DNA of 64,000 bases, from positions 124,001 through 188,000 of the forward strand of contig NZ_QGTD01000011.1 in the NCBI RefSeq assembly GCF_003176895.1, read 5' to 3'. Below are positions 42,429 to 51,153 of the stretch, one piece after another (position 1 is the stretch's first letter; each line of letters starts with the position of its first letter). The stretch is from Gracilibacillus dipsosauri (lineage in GTDB: Bacteria; Bacillota; Bacilli; Bacillales; Amphibacillaceae). The notes under the pieces were generated by a model, which was given only the letters and a program-made list of their open reading frames with translations, made no database searches and was not told the origin of the DNA. The translations under genes and the position numbers were made by a program.

Positions 42429-43697
42429 ATGGAAACTGTATTGATGGATAATGTATGGGTTATTATTGGGACTTTTTTAGTTTTATTAATGCTTGGTGGT
42501 TTTATTTTATTAGAAGCTGGTTCCACTAGAATGAAGAATGCCGGTCATATTGCCGGTAAAACAATCTTTACAGCAGGAATAGGTTCACTCGTCTTCTGGG
42601 CAGTAGGATATGGCTTTATCTATGGAGACGGCAACTGGTTTATTGGACTTTCTAATTTTTTCTATGGGGATACAAGCTTTAGTGAAGAAGGACTTTCACC
42701 AGCGGTAGACTTTATGTTTCAGATGATGTTTGCCCTTATCGCTTTAACGATTGCATTTGGAGGCTTTGCTGAGAGAGCGAAATTATCGGCTTATGTCGTA
42801 TTTGCAGTTTTATTCTCTGCTATCGTCTATCCGGTTGTAGCCCATTGGATATGGGGTGGAGGATGGCTAGCAGATCATGGAAAACAGGACTTTGCAGGAT
42901 CTACTGTTGTCCACTTAACTGGTGCAATGGCGGCCCTTGCTGCAACGATTATTTTGAAGCCACGTATAGGTAAATATAATAAAAATGGTTCCACAAATAA
43001 TTTAGCTGGACATAACCAAGTGTACACTGCTTTAGCTGTTTTGCTTTTGTGGGTAGGATGGTTTGGCTTTAATGGGGCAAGTACATTCGGAGTTTCTGAG
43101 GCTTTCTTTGGTTACGTTATTTTAAATACACAACTAGCAGCAGCAGCTGGTGCACTTGCCGCCATGTTTACAGTTTGGGCAATTACTGGTAAAGCAGACG
43201 TACCGACAACACTGAATGGTGCATTAGCAGGATTGGTTGCCATTACCGCTTCATGTGGCTTTGTAGAACCTTGGGCAGCAGTGGTGATAGGTGCAATTGG
43301 GGGCATAATCGTATATGGAAGCATGAGATTCTTCGATCGAGCAAGAATCGATGATCCGATTTTTGCCTTATCTGTTCATGGAACTGTAGGAGTATGGGGA
43401 ACGATCTCTACTGGTTTCTTCGCAACAGAATCCTTATCAATTGGTGCTGACTGGGGCTTGCCTGGGTTGTTTTATGGAGGAGGCTTAGAACAACTAATGG
43501 TACAAATTTTAGGTGTTGTAGCAAGTGGTGCCTATGCATTCATTGCTTCCTTCATTATTCTTAAGGTAATGGATAAAGTCATGGGCGGTTTACGTGTAAC
43601 AGAAGAAGAAGAAATAATTGGTCTTGACTTGAGTGAGCATGGTAGCTATGGCTATCCAGAGAATATCTCTCCATTAAATGAACAACAGGCTAAATAA
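42429..43697 (+). CDS. amtB: ammonium transporter, Amt family
   Basis: A 422-residue channel-like transporter for ammonium with eleven membrane segments. The twin His of the conduction pore are in GSTVVHLTGAMAAL and ALSVHGTVGVWGT; the phenylalanine gate region MMFALIALTIAFGG and the AERAKLSAY loop are present. The acidic C-terminal tail is where PII would dock. A perfect TnrA/GlnR box lies upstream, so nitrogen limitation should induce it. Unlike the nrgAB operon of B. subtilis, no PII (glnK/nrgB) gene follows. The next gene encodes a GlnD-like nucleotidyltransferase instead. Confidence 0.95.
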   Translation: METVLMDNVWVIIGTFLVLLMLGGFILLEAGSTRMKNAGHIAGKTIFTAGIGSLVFWAVGYGFIYGDGNWFIGLSNFFYGDTSFSEEGLSPAVDFMFQMMFALIALTIAFGGFAERAKLSAYVVFAVLFSAIVYPVVAHWIWGGGWLADHGKQDFAGSTVVHLTGAMAALAATIILKPRIGKYNKNGSTNNLAGHNQVYTALAVLLLWVGWFGFNGASTFGVSEAFFGYVILNTQLAAAAGALAAMFTVWAITGKADVPTTLNGALAGLVAITASCGFVEPWAAVVIGAIGGIIVYGSMRFFDRARIDDPIFALSVHGTVGVWGTISTGFFATESLSIGADWGLPGLFYGGGLEQLMVQILGVVASGAYAFIASFIILKVMDKVMGGLRVTEEEEIIGLDLSEHGSYGYPENISPLNEQQAK

Positions 43698-43722
43698 TTC
43701 GGAAAAGGGGATGACTTCCGAC

Positions 43723-44685
43723 ATGAATTATGAAGCGATCCATCTTATGCGGAAGCAAGAAATCCATAAGCAAACCACATCAGAACACTTGAATCAATGG
43801 CATGATGAACTGATGAAAAGAGTAGTCCATCTTGCCATTGAAAAAGTAGAAGCAGAGCAGGGGAGAATACCTGCTCCCTTTGCCTTTTTTGTCATGGGGA
43901 GTGCTGGACGAAGGGAGCAATCCATTTGGAGTGATCAAGACCATGGGATTGTATTTGATGGAAAAAAAGAGCATAAACGATACTTTCTAAGGTTAGGAAA
44001 GGAGATTGTGACTGGACTTGAGCTAACAGGCTATCAACGCTGTGATGGTAAGGTAATGGCTTCTGAATCAATGTGGACTCAAACTCTTGCTAGCTGGAGC
44101 GAACAAGTAATTGGATGGCTAGAGCAGGCTTCCTGGCAGTCATTAAGGCATTTTTCTACCTTTTTTGATTCAAGAGTATTAATTGGTCAAAAAAATTTAT
44201 TAGCAAAGGTTAAGGTTACGACCTTCTGTTATTTAGAAAACCATCGACAGCTTTACAATAGATTTATTGATAATTTTGACTTTATTCGAAAAGGCACAAA
44301 TATCTTTGGAAAGCTTCTAACAGAGCAATCTGGACCAATGTCTGGAAGAGTTCCGATAAAAACTACGACTATCCTTCCTTATGTTAATGCGATGCGTTTA
44401 TTAGCGCTTCACCATCAAGAATCGCGAGCCTCTACACTGCAACGCATGCAAGAGCTAAAAACAAAGTATACCTTTTTACAAGAATATGAAGCAATTTACC
44501 ACCAATTGATGGAATTTAGATTTGTTCATACAAAAGCAGCGGAAAATTATGATGCCGTTCATTACATTCCTTTGCATCAATTATCTAAGGATGACAAGAA
44601 GGAGCTGAAGCAATTCATGAAGAGTGGTTCAGAGCTATTTCAATTGGCTAAAGAGGCGATCGAAACTGAGTGTTCCAAATGGTAA
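43723..44685 (+). CDS. DUF294 GlnD-like nucleotidyltransferase
   Basis: A 320-residue protein of the DUF294/DUF294_C type. The nucleotidyltransferase signature is FVMGSAGRREQSIWSDQDHG, with G-S and the metal-binding D-x-D (DQD), at about residues 60-85. The C-terminal helical half (SGRVPIKTTTILPYVNAMRL) is the DUF294_C domain. The family is related to GlnD, the PII uridylyltransferase; its targets are unknown. No CBS or cNMP domain is fused, unlike many relatives. The ATG at 43723 is chosen over one at 43711, which abuts AAAGGGG with no spacing. It follows amtB by 25 bases and overlaps the exonuclease start by one base. Confidence 0.82.
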   Translation: MNYEAIHLMRKQEIHKQTTSEHLNQWHDELMKRVVHLAIEKVEAEQGRIPAPFAFFVMGSAGRREQSIWSDQDHGIVFDGKKEHKRYFLRLGKEIVTGLELTGYQRCDGKVMASESMWTQTLASWSEQVIGWLEQASWQSLRHFSTFFDSRVLIGQKNLLAKVKVTTFCYLENHRQLYNRFIDNFDFIRKGTNIFGKLLTEQSGPMSGRVPIKTTTILPYVNAMRLLALHHQESRASTLQRMQELKTKYTFLQEYEAIYHQLMEFRFVHTKAAENYDAVHYIPLHQLSKDDKKELKQFMKSGSELFQLAKEAIETECSKW

Positions 44686-45401
44686 TGAATCAAATGCTAC
44701 AATTTCTGAAGCAAATCTATGGGAATCAGGTTACTTCCATGTCTAGTGAGACAGATCCAAATAAAATTGCTTATATTAGGAGCCTGCAACGGGAATTAAA
44801 GAAGAAGGATGTACTGAATTTACCCATATATGAACTACCAATGGTTGTCTTTGATTTAGAAACAACTGGCTTTTCTCCATACCATGGTGATCGTATCCTA
44901 TCGATTGGGGCAATCAGGATGGTGGGGCCAAGGGTGTTAACTGATCAACTCTTCTATAAAACGGTGAATCATGAATGGCCTCTTTCAAAGGAGATTGAAG
45001 CATTAACTGGTATAACAGCCTTTGAACTAAAAAAAGCGGCACCACTCGTCACAGTGTTACGACAATTCTATCAGTTTGTGAAAAGTGATACGTTAGTAGC
45101 ACACCATTCCAGTCATGAAAAGCAATTTATGAAGCATGCCAGCTGGACCGAGTTAAAAACTAGCTTTCAGCACCGCATACTGGATACGACGTTTTTAACA
45201 AAGGTGGTGGCAAATGGATGCAATTATGTTAGTCTGGATGACTGGTGTAATCATTACGGGATAGACATTGGAATTAGGCACCATGCTCTTTATGATGCAG
45301 TTGCGACAGCAAGAATTTGGTCTGCATGCATAAGACAAGTGGAAGCAATGGGATTTCAAAGCTTAAAGGAAGTGTATGCTCATATTGCTAGACAATCATA
45401 A
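44685..45401 (+). CDS. DEDDh 3'-5' exonuclease (DnaQ-like)
   Basis: A 238-residue exonuclease of the DnaQ/epsilon fold. Motif Exo I is VFDLETTGFSP, Exo II is LVAHHSSHEKQF (with His in place of the usual Asn; no Asp is seen in the quoted stretch) and Exo III is HHALYDAVATARIW, which supplies the His and Asp of a DEDDh enzyme. An N-terminal helical region (~45 residues) precedes the fold. DUF294 proteins and DnaQ-like exonucleases are often encoded together, and they do so here behind amtB. The start overlaps the stop of the previous gene (TAATG), implying coupled translation. The substrate (DNA, RNA or a signalling nucleotide) is unknown. Confidence 0.83.
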   Translation: MNQMLQFLKQIYGNQVTSMSSETDPNKIAYIRSLQRELKKKDVLNLPIYELPMVVFDLETTGFSPYHGDRILSIGAIRMVGPRVLTDQLFYKTVNHEWPLSKEIEALTGITAFELKKAAPLVTVLRQFYQFVKSDTLVAHHSSHEKQFMKHASWTELKTSFQHRILDTTFLTKVVANGCNYVSLDDWCNHYGIDIGIRHHALYDAVATARIWSACIRQVEAMGFQSLKEVYAHIARQS

Positions 45402-45423
45402 TATCTGAAAGGAGCAAAACAAG

Positions 45424-45663
45424 TTGAGTCATGATATTCCTGAATATAAAGCCACCTTTCCAATAAGTGTCGTAGAGGAATTGACCGAATTATCAGGACG
45501 ACAAATTCGTTATTATGAAAAGCAGGGTCTTATTTCACCGAGGAGGAATAATGGCAATAGAAGAATGTTTTCCATCCACGATATTCATCAACTAAAGAAA
45601 ATAAAAGCATATATTGATCAAGGTATTAATATTGCAGGGATAAAAGCAATGCTAAAGGATTAA
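45424..45663 (+). CDS. GlnR-like MerR DNA-binding domain without sensing tail (79 aa)
   Basis: A short MerR-family protein. FPISVVEELTELSGRQIRYY, then GLISPRRNNGNRRMFSIHD and DQGINIAGIKAML follow the GlnR DNA-binding domain closely. Full-length GlnR (~135 aa) and TnrA (~110 aa) continue with a tail that reads glutamine synthetase; here the frame stops directly after the DNA-binding part. No frameshifted remnant of a tail is seen before the terminator, so it looks like a designed short form rather than a recent truncation. TTG 45424 follows AAAGGAG. It may compete at, or constitutively occupy, TnrA/GlnR boxes such as the one before amtB (inference). Confidence 0.8.
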   Translation: MSHDIPEYKATFPISVVEELTELSGRQIRYYEKQGLISPRRNNGNRRMFSIHDIHQLKKIKAYIDQGINIAGIKAMLKD

Positions 45664-45699
45664 CACCCTTCGCTGTTACAAGAGGTAGCGAGGGGTGTT
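45662..45699. terminator. terminator after the amtB cluster
   Basis: AACACCCTTCGCT (45662-45674) pairs with AGCGAGGGGTGTT (45687-45699) with one mismatch, between convergent genes. Confidence 0.8.
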
Positions 45700-45709
45700 T
45701 ATGCTTACA

Positions 45710-46492
45710 CTATTCATTAAACAGATTAAATACACCGCCAATTCCACCTTCCCCTTTGTTTCCACCTTTTTGAGGAAGAGCAGCAAATACTTTACTAGCT
45801 AAACGACTAAATGGCAAGGATTGAATCCATACTGTACCAGGTCCAGATAATGTAGCGAAAAAGATCCCTTCTCCACCGAATAGTGCTGTCTTAATGCCAC
45901 CAACAAATTCGATATCATATTGGACGTTACCTGTCATCGCTACTAAACAGCCTGTATCTACCTTAAGCCTTTCTCCTGGTTGAAGTGTTTTTTGGTGGAT
46001 GGTACCTCCAGCATGGACAAAAGCCATACCATCTCCTTCAAGCTTTTGCATAATAAATCCCTCCCCACCAAAGAATCCAGTTCGAATCCTTTTCTGGAAT
46101 TCGATACCTACAGATACACCTTTTGCAGCTGCCAAAAAAGCGTCTTTTTGACAGACGATTTTTCCTCCTTGCTCACTCAAATCCATTGGTACAATTCTTC
46201 CGGGATAAGGAGAGGCAAAGGATACACGTTTTTTTCCCATTCCTTCATTAGTGAAGGTAGTCATAAATAAGCTTTCTCCGGTAACTACACGTTTACCTGC
46301 CCCGAGCAATTTACCTACAATTCCACCATGATGGGAGGATCCATCTCCAAAAATCGTTTCCATTTTAATGCCATCATCCATCATCATCAAACTACCAGCT
46401 TCCGCAACTACTGTTTCATGAGGATCTAGTTCTATCTCGACAAATTGCATATCATCTCCATGAAGCTCATAGTCAATTTCGTGAGTATTCAT
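45710..46492 (-). CDS. TIGR00266/AIM24-family protein
   Basis: A 260-residue beta-rich protein of the TIGR00266 (AIM24) family. Repeated motifs include [35 protein letters not shown], and [20 protein letters not shown], ending in a Gly-rich tail with NLFNE. The function is unknown in bacteria; some homologues are linked to membrane or stress phenotypes. The ATG at 46492 is chosen because AAGGAG lies 8 bases upstream; a GTG at 46501 is inside that site. It is a single gene; GTTGAAA/TTTCAAC arms (46545-46561) upstream could be an operator. Confidence 0.86.
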   Translation of the reverse strand: MNTHEIDYELHGDDMQFVEIELDPHETVVAEAGSLMMMDDGIKMETIFGDGSSHHGGIVGKLLGAGKRVVTGESLFMTTFTNEGMGKKRVSFASPYPGRIVPMDLSEQGGKIVCQKDAFLAAAKGVSVGIEFQKRIRTGFFGGEGFIMQKLEGDGMAFVHAGGTIHQKTLQPGERLKVDTGCLVAMTGNVQYDIEFVGGIKTALFGGEGIFFATLSGPGTVWIQSLPFSRLASKVFAALPQKGGNKGEGGIGGVFNLFNE

Positions 46493-46727
46493 ATTATCCA
46501 CTCCTTATAGATTTATCCTTTCTAACTAAGCATACGTTAAATAGGTTGAAAAAGTTTCAACTATAGAAAAACAGATATAACAGAAGATTCAGAAAAGTAT
46601 GTGAATAAATATTCAAAAATTTTATAAAAAATTCGAGGTCGTTTCTTCTATTTTTAGGGGTAAATCATGAGTATTTGAGGATTAATAAGAGTATTAAAAA
46701 GAATTATAAAGAATTTCGAAAAATATA

Positions 46728-46755
46728 TTTACAAATTAAAAAAATATGGTACGAT
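46728..46755 (+). promoter_or_regulatory. candidate promoter of the 58-aa membrane protein
   Basis: TTTACA (46728-46733) and TACGAT (46750-46755) are 16 bases apart. The rest of the 46493-46811 gap is AT-rich with no other signal that I can support. Confidence 0.45.
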
Positions 46756-46811
46756 ATAAGTGAATTCATTAATAAATGGATAAATTTTATTGGGAAAGGG
46801 GATAGTTGACT

Positions 46812-46988
46812 ATGGTGACATCTTTATACATGGTTTCTTTAACTATTCTACTAACTTTTCTGGTTTTGTCTGTCGTGGAAAAAATCTCTTCACGTCGTAA
46901 AAAGCTAAAAGTAGAGATAAGTTTAGACACAACAGAACAACCCAATCCACAGGTCCAACCAGTCATTGCTGGAAAAAATATGAGATAA
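46812..46988 (+). CDS. small membrane-anchored protein (58 aa)
   Basis: A short protein with one N-terminal membrane helix (SLYMVSLTILLTFLVLSVV), then a basic patch (SSRRKKLK) and a polar tail rich in Pro, Gln and Thr. Either TTG 46806 or ATG 46812 may be the start; AAAGGGG (46796-46802) is too close to the TTG, so the ATG is preferred. A candidate promoter and a perfect terminator flank it, which supports a real transcript. No family is recognised. A 68-residue ORF on the other strand lacks such signals. Confidence 0.6.
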   Translation: MVTSLYMVSLTILLTFLVLSVVEKISSRRKKLKVEISLDTTEQPNPQVQPVIAGKNMR

Positions 46989-47029
46989 TCCAAACTAACC
47001 TTTTCGTAAGGATAGATAATGCGAAATAA

Positions 47030-47057
47030 AACCTCCTGAAAAATTCAGGAGGTTTTT
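47030..47057 (+). terminator. rho-independent terminator of the 58-aa gene
   Basis: AACCTCCTGAA (47030-47040) and TTCAGGAGGTT (47044-47054) form a perfect 11-bp stem with a 3-base loop, followed by TTT. Confidence 0.92.
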
Positions 47058-47089
47058 TGTATGAATATATAAGAGAGCGAGACGATATT

Positions 47090-47875
47090 TTAGAATTCCC
47101 ATTCTTCTTTTAAATGTAAATAAAGCAAAAGAAGGATATCTTCATCGCTTCGATGAAGACTAGCTACTTCTGATTCAATCTTAGGAAGTAGGATATCTGC
47201 AATCTGTCTAGTTAATTCGGTACGCTCTTCCTGCTTGATATCAGGTAGACGAGAACAATAAGTAGAAAGTAAGCGCCAATCCTTGTTAGTGAACTGTTTT
47301 AAGTGGAAGGCATCGATCGCTAGTTCTTCTTTTTGTAAATTCTTCTTCTGAATATATTTTTCTAATGGTGATAGTCTGTTCGATTTATTTGCTCGTTCAT
47401 GAACGACAATGGTGCCTGCTGTTAAATCTCCTAATCTTTTATGCTTTTGGTGAGAAAAAATCATAATCATTCCAACGAGATAGCCAAAAGGGAGCATATC
47501 TACCACTCGCAAAAAGTTTCGAATAATACTCGATAAAAAGGTAATGTTATGACCATTTTCTTGTATTACGCGAATATTTAACATCCTTTTTCCGATAGTT
47601 CGCCCACTCCAAAAATACTCCAAAAAAATAAAGTAGCCGAATTGAAGGAGTAGGGTGATGATAAGATAAAAGGCGATGGCATACCCAATTCCTTCATCAA
47701 ACAAAATAAAATCATTGATACCGGAAAAAATGATTAGGAGAAGAAGGATGATCTCAACAATTGCAATAATCGTATAGTCAATGATTTGTGCAGTAGCTCG
47801 AGATCCTAATCCAGCCAATTGAAATTGTAATGAGACGTATTCAGGGGTTTTGACATTAACCTGTTCCTGTGCCAT
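47090..47875 (-). CDS. RDD-family membrane protein
   Basis: A 261-residue protein with an N-terminal RDD domain of about 140 residues. The segment AGLGSRATAQIIDYTIIAIV carries the Arg and Asp of the RDD name, and YFWSGRTIGKRMLNIRV plus RVVDMLPFGYLVGMIMIF complete the three-helix unit. The C-terminal ~110 residues are soluble and helical (KEELAIDAFHLKQF, SDEDILLLLYLHLKEE). RDD proteins are often found with SpoIIM-like and MoxR/DUF58 genes, as here. The start follows GGAGGAA. It is divergent from the SpoIIM-like gene. Confidence 0.88.
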   Translation of the reverse strand: MAQEQVNVKTPEYVSLQFQLAGLGSRATAQIIDYTIIAIVEIILLLLIIFSGINDFILFDEGIGYAIAFYLIITLLLQFGYFIFLEYFWSGRTIGKRMLNIRVIQENGHNITFLSSIIRNFLRVVDMLPFGYLVGMIMIFSHQKHKRLGDLTAGTIVVHERANKSNRLSPLEKYIQKKNLQKEELAIDAFHLKQFTNKDWRLLSTYCSRLPDIKQEERTELTRQIADILLPKIESEVASLHRSDEDILLLLYLHLKEEWEF

Positions 47876-47963
47876 AAGTATTCCTCCATGAAAAAATGTG
47901 ATCTGTTCATTTGCTGTTCGTTGCAGTATAATGTAGTAAAAAGTTAGAAAATTAGGTGAATAT

Positions 47964-48935
47964 ATGCAATTAAATCAATTTATGAAACAAAACCGTGACG
48001 ACTGGAGAAACTTAGAAAAGCTTATCAAGCTAATCCAATCAAAAAAAGATCCAGAAACGATCGATTCGTTTCAACTAACCTATCAAAAGGTAGCAAGGCA
48101 GTTGTCGTATAGTCAAACCTATTTTCCTGATGAAGAGATTACTCGTTATTTAAATGAGCTAGTTGCAAAAGCACATAATGTCTTATATAAATCTGAGCAA
48201 ACCTCTGGAAAGCAAATCTACCATTTCATAAGTTCAAAATTCGTAGGTTTGCTCTTAGGACAGTGGAAGGCTATCGTGCTCGCGATGCTATTGTTTGGAT
48301 TCGGATTTTTGGCAAGCTATTTGGCCGTAATAGAAAACTCCACTTATGTATATGCTATTCTTCCACAAGAAATGGTACAATCGGTTGAGCCTGAAACTTT
48401 AGGAGAAGAGCCAAGAATGGAAGTGGATTCTGCCTCAATGTCTGCAGAGATTATGGTCAACAATATCCGAGTAGCAATATTGGCATTTGCTGGTGGAATT
48501 ACGTTTGGCATCTTGACAGTATATGTTTTAATATACAATGGTATCATTATCGGTGCTTTAGCAGGTCTATTTTATCAGTATGATAATTCCTATGCATTTT
48601 GGGCATATATTGTTCCACATGGTGTAATCGAATTGTTAGCGATATTTATAGCAGGTGGAGCGGGCTTGCTGATGGGATATAAATTATTTGTCCCAGGTGC
48701 TTATACAAGAGGATACCAATTAAAACTGCAGACATTAAGATCTGTTCAACTTTTATTAGGTACCATCCCGCTCTTTGTTATTGCCGGTATTATAGAAGGA
48801 TTTATTACACCTGCTAACTTATCATTAGAAATGAAATATGCAGTTGCTATTTTAACAGGATTAGGCTTAATCTTTTATATGATATTCGGATATTACCATA
48901 TGCAAAAAAGAGCACTACAGCAATCCTCTATTTAA
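47964..48935 (+). CDS. SpoIIM-like (DUF95) membrane protein
   Basis: A 323-residue membrane protein of the SpoIIM/DUF95 superfamily. A helical N-terminal half (FMKQNRDDWRNLEKLIKLI) is followed by five membrane segments from residue ~105. Typical sequences are MVNNIRVAILAFAGGITFGI, VLIYNGIIIGALAGLF and VPHGVIELLAIFIAGGAGL. It is longer than true SpoIIM (~215), so it is the non-sporulation paralogue found beside MoxR operons. AGGTGA precedes the ATG. Its 3' end overlaps the convergent DUF58 gene by 21 bases. Confidence 0.85.
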   Translation: MQLNQFMKQNRDDWRNLEKLIKLIQSKKDPETIDSFQLTYQKVARQLSYSQTYFPDEEITRYLNELVAKAHNVLYKSEQTSGKQIYHFISSKFVGLLLGQWKAIVLAMLLFGFGFLASYLAVIENSTYVYAILPQEMVQSVEPETLGEEPRMEVDSASMSAEIMVNNIRVAILAFAGGITFGILTVYVLIYNGIIIGALAGLFYQYDNSYAFWAYIVPHGVIELLAIFIAGGAGLLMGYKLFVPGAYTRGYQLKLQTLRSVQLLLGTIPLFVIAGIIEGFITPANLSLEMKYAVAILTGLGLIFYMIFGYYHMQKRALQQSSI

Positions 48936-50270
48936 TGTATCAATATATTGAGAAACTGCGGTTACCGCAAGGTCTTCTGCAGGGGATTCTAGCATGGGCA
49001 AACCATGCTTCTCCCATTTTCTCATTCCTTTCTTTTGAAGGAGATACTGCTTTTGTGCCACGCTTTTTTCCATTGCCAGCTTTACTGTTGTTGGTTTCTT
49101 TTCTATTTTTTGATGTAATAACAGATCTTTTATTCCTAGCATCAAAAATAAGTGCTTCCTCCGGAGCTCCTTCAAATAAAATAAATGATGGTCCTCATGG
49201 ATAAATGTTTGGATGTCACTAAATAAAATAATCATACTCCGTTTGTTTTGAACGGATTGTATATATCTTATCGCTAGTTCATAATTCGATTCCTGAGGAT
49301 CTACTTGAAGTGAGTATATTCCTTGAAGAATCGTATTTAAATGATCCAACCCTTTTCCTGATGGGATAACTGTCTTAATATCTTTAGAAAATGCAATCAC
49401 CGAGACATGATCACCATTATCTAATGCAGCAGTAGCTAGCGTGATTGCTGCTTCGATCGATTTTTCTAAGCGATTTCCTTCCTCGAGCTCCACCCCCATC
49501 ATTCTTCCACAATCAATTAATATGGTAAGGTTTTTTCCATGCTCAGGCTCATATTCGTTTGTCATCATCTCTTGAAGTTTGGCAGATTGCCTCCAATTCA
49601 TTTTTCGAGGATCATCACCAACCACATAGGATCTAACCTTAGAAAATTCACCCATCCCACTTTTCATTTTTCTAATTTTAATTCCTTCATGTAGTAAATA
49701 ATTTTGTGCACTTGCTAAATATTTCTTTGTTTCTGATAGGTTAGGAATGACCTTTAACTCATCTTTTTGGTTAAAAGTTAATTGTCTCTCCCATAATCCA
49801 ATCTTACTCCTATATCTTGTATAAAGCTTATCAATCGTGTATTTCCCTCGTATTAGTGGTTTTATCTCATAAGAAAGCATGGTTTTTTGAAGCTTTGGTA
49901 TCGATTGATTTTCAGGGAAAGTAGTCTGAAACGATACAGGAAAGCTATCCTTTATTCTAATGATACAGTCAAAGCTTGATTTATTTTCGATCGTCATCTT
50001 TACTAAGTAATTTTCATAGCGCTCCATTTCTTTTGTCAATTCGCGTGTAATTGTTAGTTCCTTGCGTCCTGGCATTAGATATAAATCTATGATACTAAGA
50101 CAAAGAAACAGGATTGTTGCAAACATTAAAAATAACCAACTGAAACGCCAAAAGGATAAGAAAAACAAAGCGATGATGAATAAGCTAAAATATATAATAA
50201 AGGTTTTCGTTGGTAATACACCTTTATCTTGGAACAGCAATCGATCCCACAAGGGCTTTAATCGTTTCAT
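48915..50270 (-). CDS. DUF58 vWA-like protein of the MoxR operon
   Basis: A 451-residue protein with two N-terminal membrane helices (~25-65). The DUF58 core follows (GDDPRKMNWRQSAKLQEM), then a von Willebrand A-like region. Its metal site reads ILIDCGRMMG in place of the classical D-x-S-x-S, and GDHVSVIAFS follows. DUF58 proteins pair with MoxR AAA+ ATPases in envelope or complex-assembly functions that remain unclear. The ATG at 50270 has GGAGGGA (complement of 50281-50288) at about 10 bases and lies inside the moxR 3' end (47-base overlap). The upstream frame extension seems unlikely. Confidence 0.87.
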   Translation of the reverse strand: MKRLKPLWDRLLFQDKGVLPTKTFIIYFSLFIIALFFLSFWRFSWLFLMFATILFLCLSIIDLYLMPGRKELTITRELTKEMERYENYLVKMTIENKSSFDCIIRIKDSFPVSFQTTFPENQSIPKLQKTMLSYEIKPLIRGKYTIDKLYTRYRSKIGLWERQLTFNQKDELKVIPNLSETKKYLASAQNYLLHEGIKIRKMKSGMGEFSKVRSYVVGDDPRKMNWRQSAKLQEMMTNEYEPEHGKNLTILIDCGRMMGVELEEGNRLEKSIEAAITLATAALDNGDHVSVIAFSKDIKTVIPSGKGLDHLNTILQGIYSLQVDPQESNYELAIRYIQSVQNKRSMIILFSDIQTFIHEDHHLFYLKELRRKHLFLMLGIKDLLLHQKIEKKPTTVKLAMEKSVAQKQYLLQKKGMRKWEKHGLPMLESPAEDLAVTAVSQYIDTLNRGLL

Positions 50271-51153
50271 CAATATCAGATCCCTCCAATTCTGCATAGG
50301 GAGACAGTTGGATTCGGTGTCTTAGACTCGGTACTGTCATTAATTTCACATCATCTGGAGTTACATAATCTCGATTGTCTAAATATGCCCATACTTGAGC
50401 AGTTTTGGCGATAGCGATAGCTGCACGAGTGCTTGCTCCGTGTTGAATTTGTTCAAGCTCTCGTGTTTTCCTCACTATTTTCAAAATATAATCGGCTATA
50501 CTATCACTAATTTTAACCTGTTGTACTTCTGTTTGTATGGAAGCAAGCTCCTCTTTGGTAAACATTGCCTTGAGCTCCGTTGGGTGTAGCTGTTCAGTTA
50601 TCACCATTTGTAATACTTCGATCTCCTCTTCTAATGAAGGGAAATTGATTCTAAGCTTGAACAAAAAACGGTCCTGCTGTGCTTCCGGTAAAGGATATGT
50701 ACCTTCAAATTCGATCGGATTTTGAGTTGCTGCAACGAAGAAAAAATCTGGCAATGGATAGGTTTCTCCTTGGATCGTCACTTGTTTTTCTTCCATTGCT
50801 TCTAATAATGCCGCTTGAGTTTTAGCCGGTGTACGATTAATCTCGTCTGCAAGCAAAACATTGGTGAAAATAGGTCCTTTTAAGGTTTGGAAGGCTTGCT
50901 CCTTCATGTTATAAATCGAGCTACCAGTGATATCACTTGGCAGTAAATCGGGAGTGAATTGGATTCGATTAAACTCCCCGTCCACTAACTTAGCCAATGT
51001 CTTGACCATTTGTGTTTTTCCTGTCCCTGGTACGCCTTCAATAAGTACATGGCCACCAGCCAATGCTGCGGTTAATAATAATCGAAGATTTTTTTGTTGG
51101 CCAATAATACGTTGTTCATATTTTTCTAATAGATTGATCATCGTTTGACTCAT
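50224..51153 (-). CDS. MoxR-family AAA+ ATPase
   Basis: A 309-residue AAA+ ATPase of the MoxR family. Walker A is GVPGTGKTQMV, Walker B is LLADEINRTPAKTQAAL, sensor 1 is VAATQNPIEFEGTYPLPEAQ and the arginine-finger region is QDRFLFKLRI. The C-terminal lid reads GASTRAAIAIAKTAQVWA. MoxR ATPases act as chaperones or activators of the DUF58/vWA partner, whose gene overlaps its 3' end. Its ATG overlaps the stop of the DUF4350 gene (ATGA), showing tight coupling within the operon. Confidence 0.94.
   Translation of the reverse strand: MSQTMINLLEKYEQRIIGQQKNLRLLLTAALAGGHVLIEGVPGTGKTQMVKTLAKLVDGEFNRIQFTPDLLPSDITGSSIYNMKEQAFQTLKGPIFTNVLLADEINRTPAKTQAALLEAMEEKQVTIQGETYPLPDFFFVAATQNPIEFEGTYPLPEAQQDRFLFKLRINFPSLEEEIEVLQMVITEQLHPTELKAMFTKEELASIQTEVQQVKISDSIADYILKIVRKTRELEQIQHGASTRAAIAIAKTAQVWAYLDNRDYVTPDDVKLMTVPSLRHRIQLSPYAELEGSDIDETIKALVGSIAVPR

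Noticed and set aside
46787-46993. 68-codon minus-strand ORF opposite the 58-aa gene
   Set aside because: It has no promoter, ribosome binding site or terminator of its own; the plus-strand frame has a promoter candidate and a perfect terminator.
47964-48935. true stage II sporulation protein M
   Set aside because: The protein is about 100 residues longer than SpoIIM and sits beside MoxR/RDD genes, so it is the non-sporulation paralogue.
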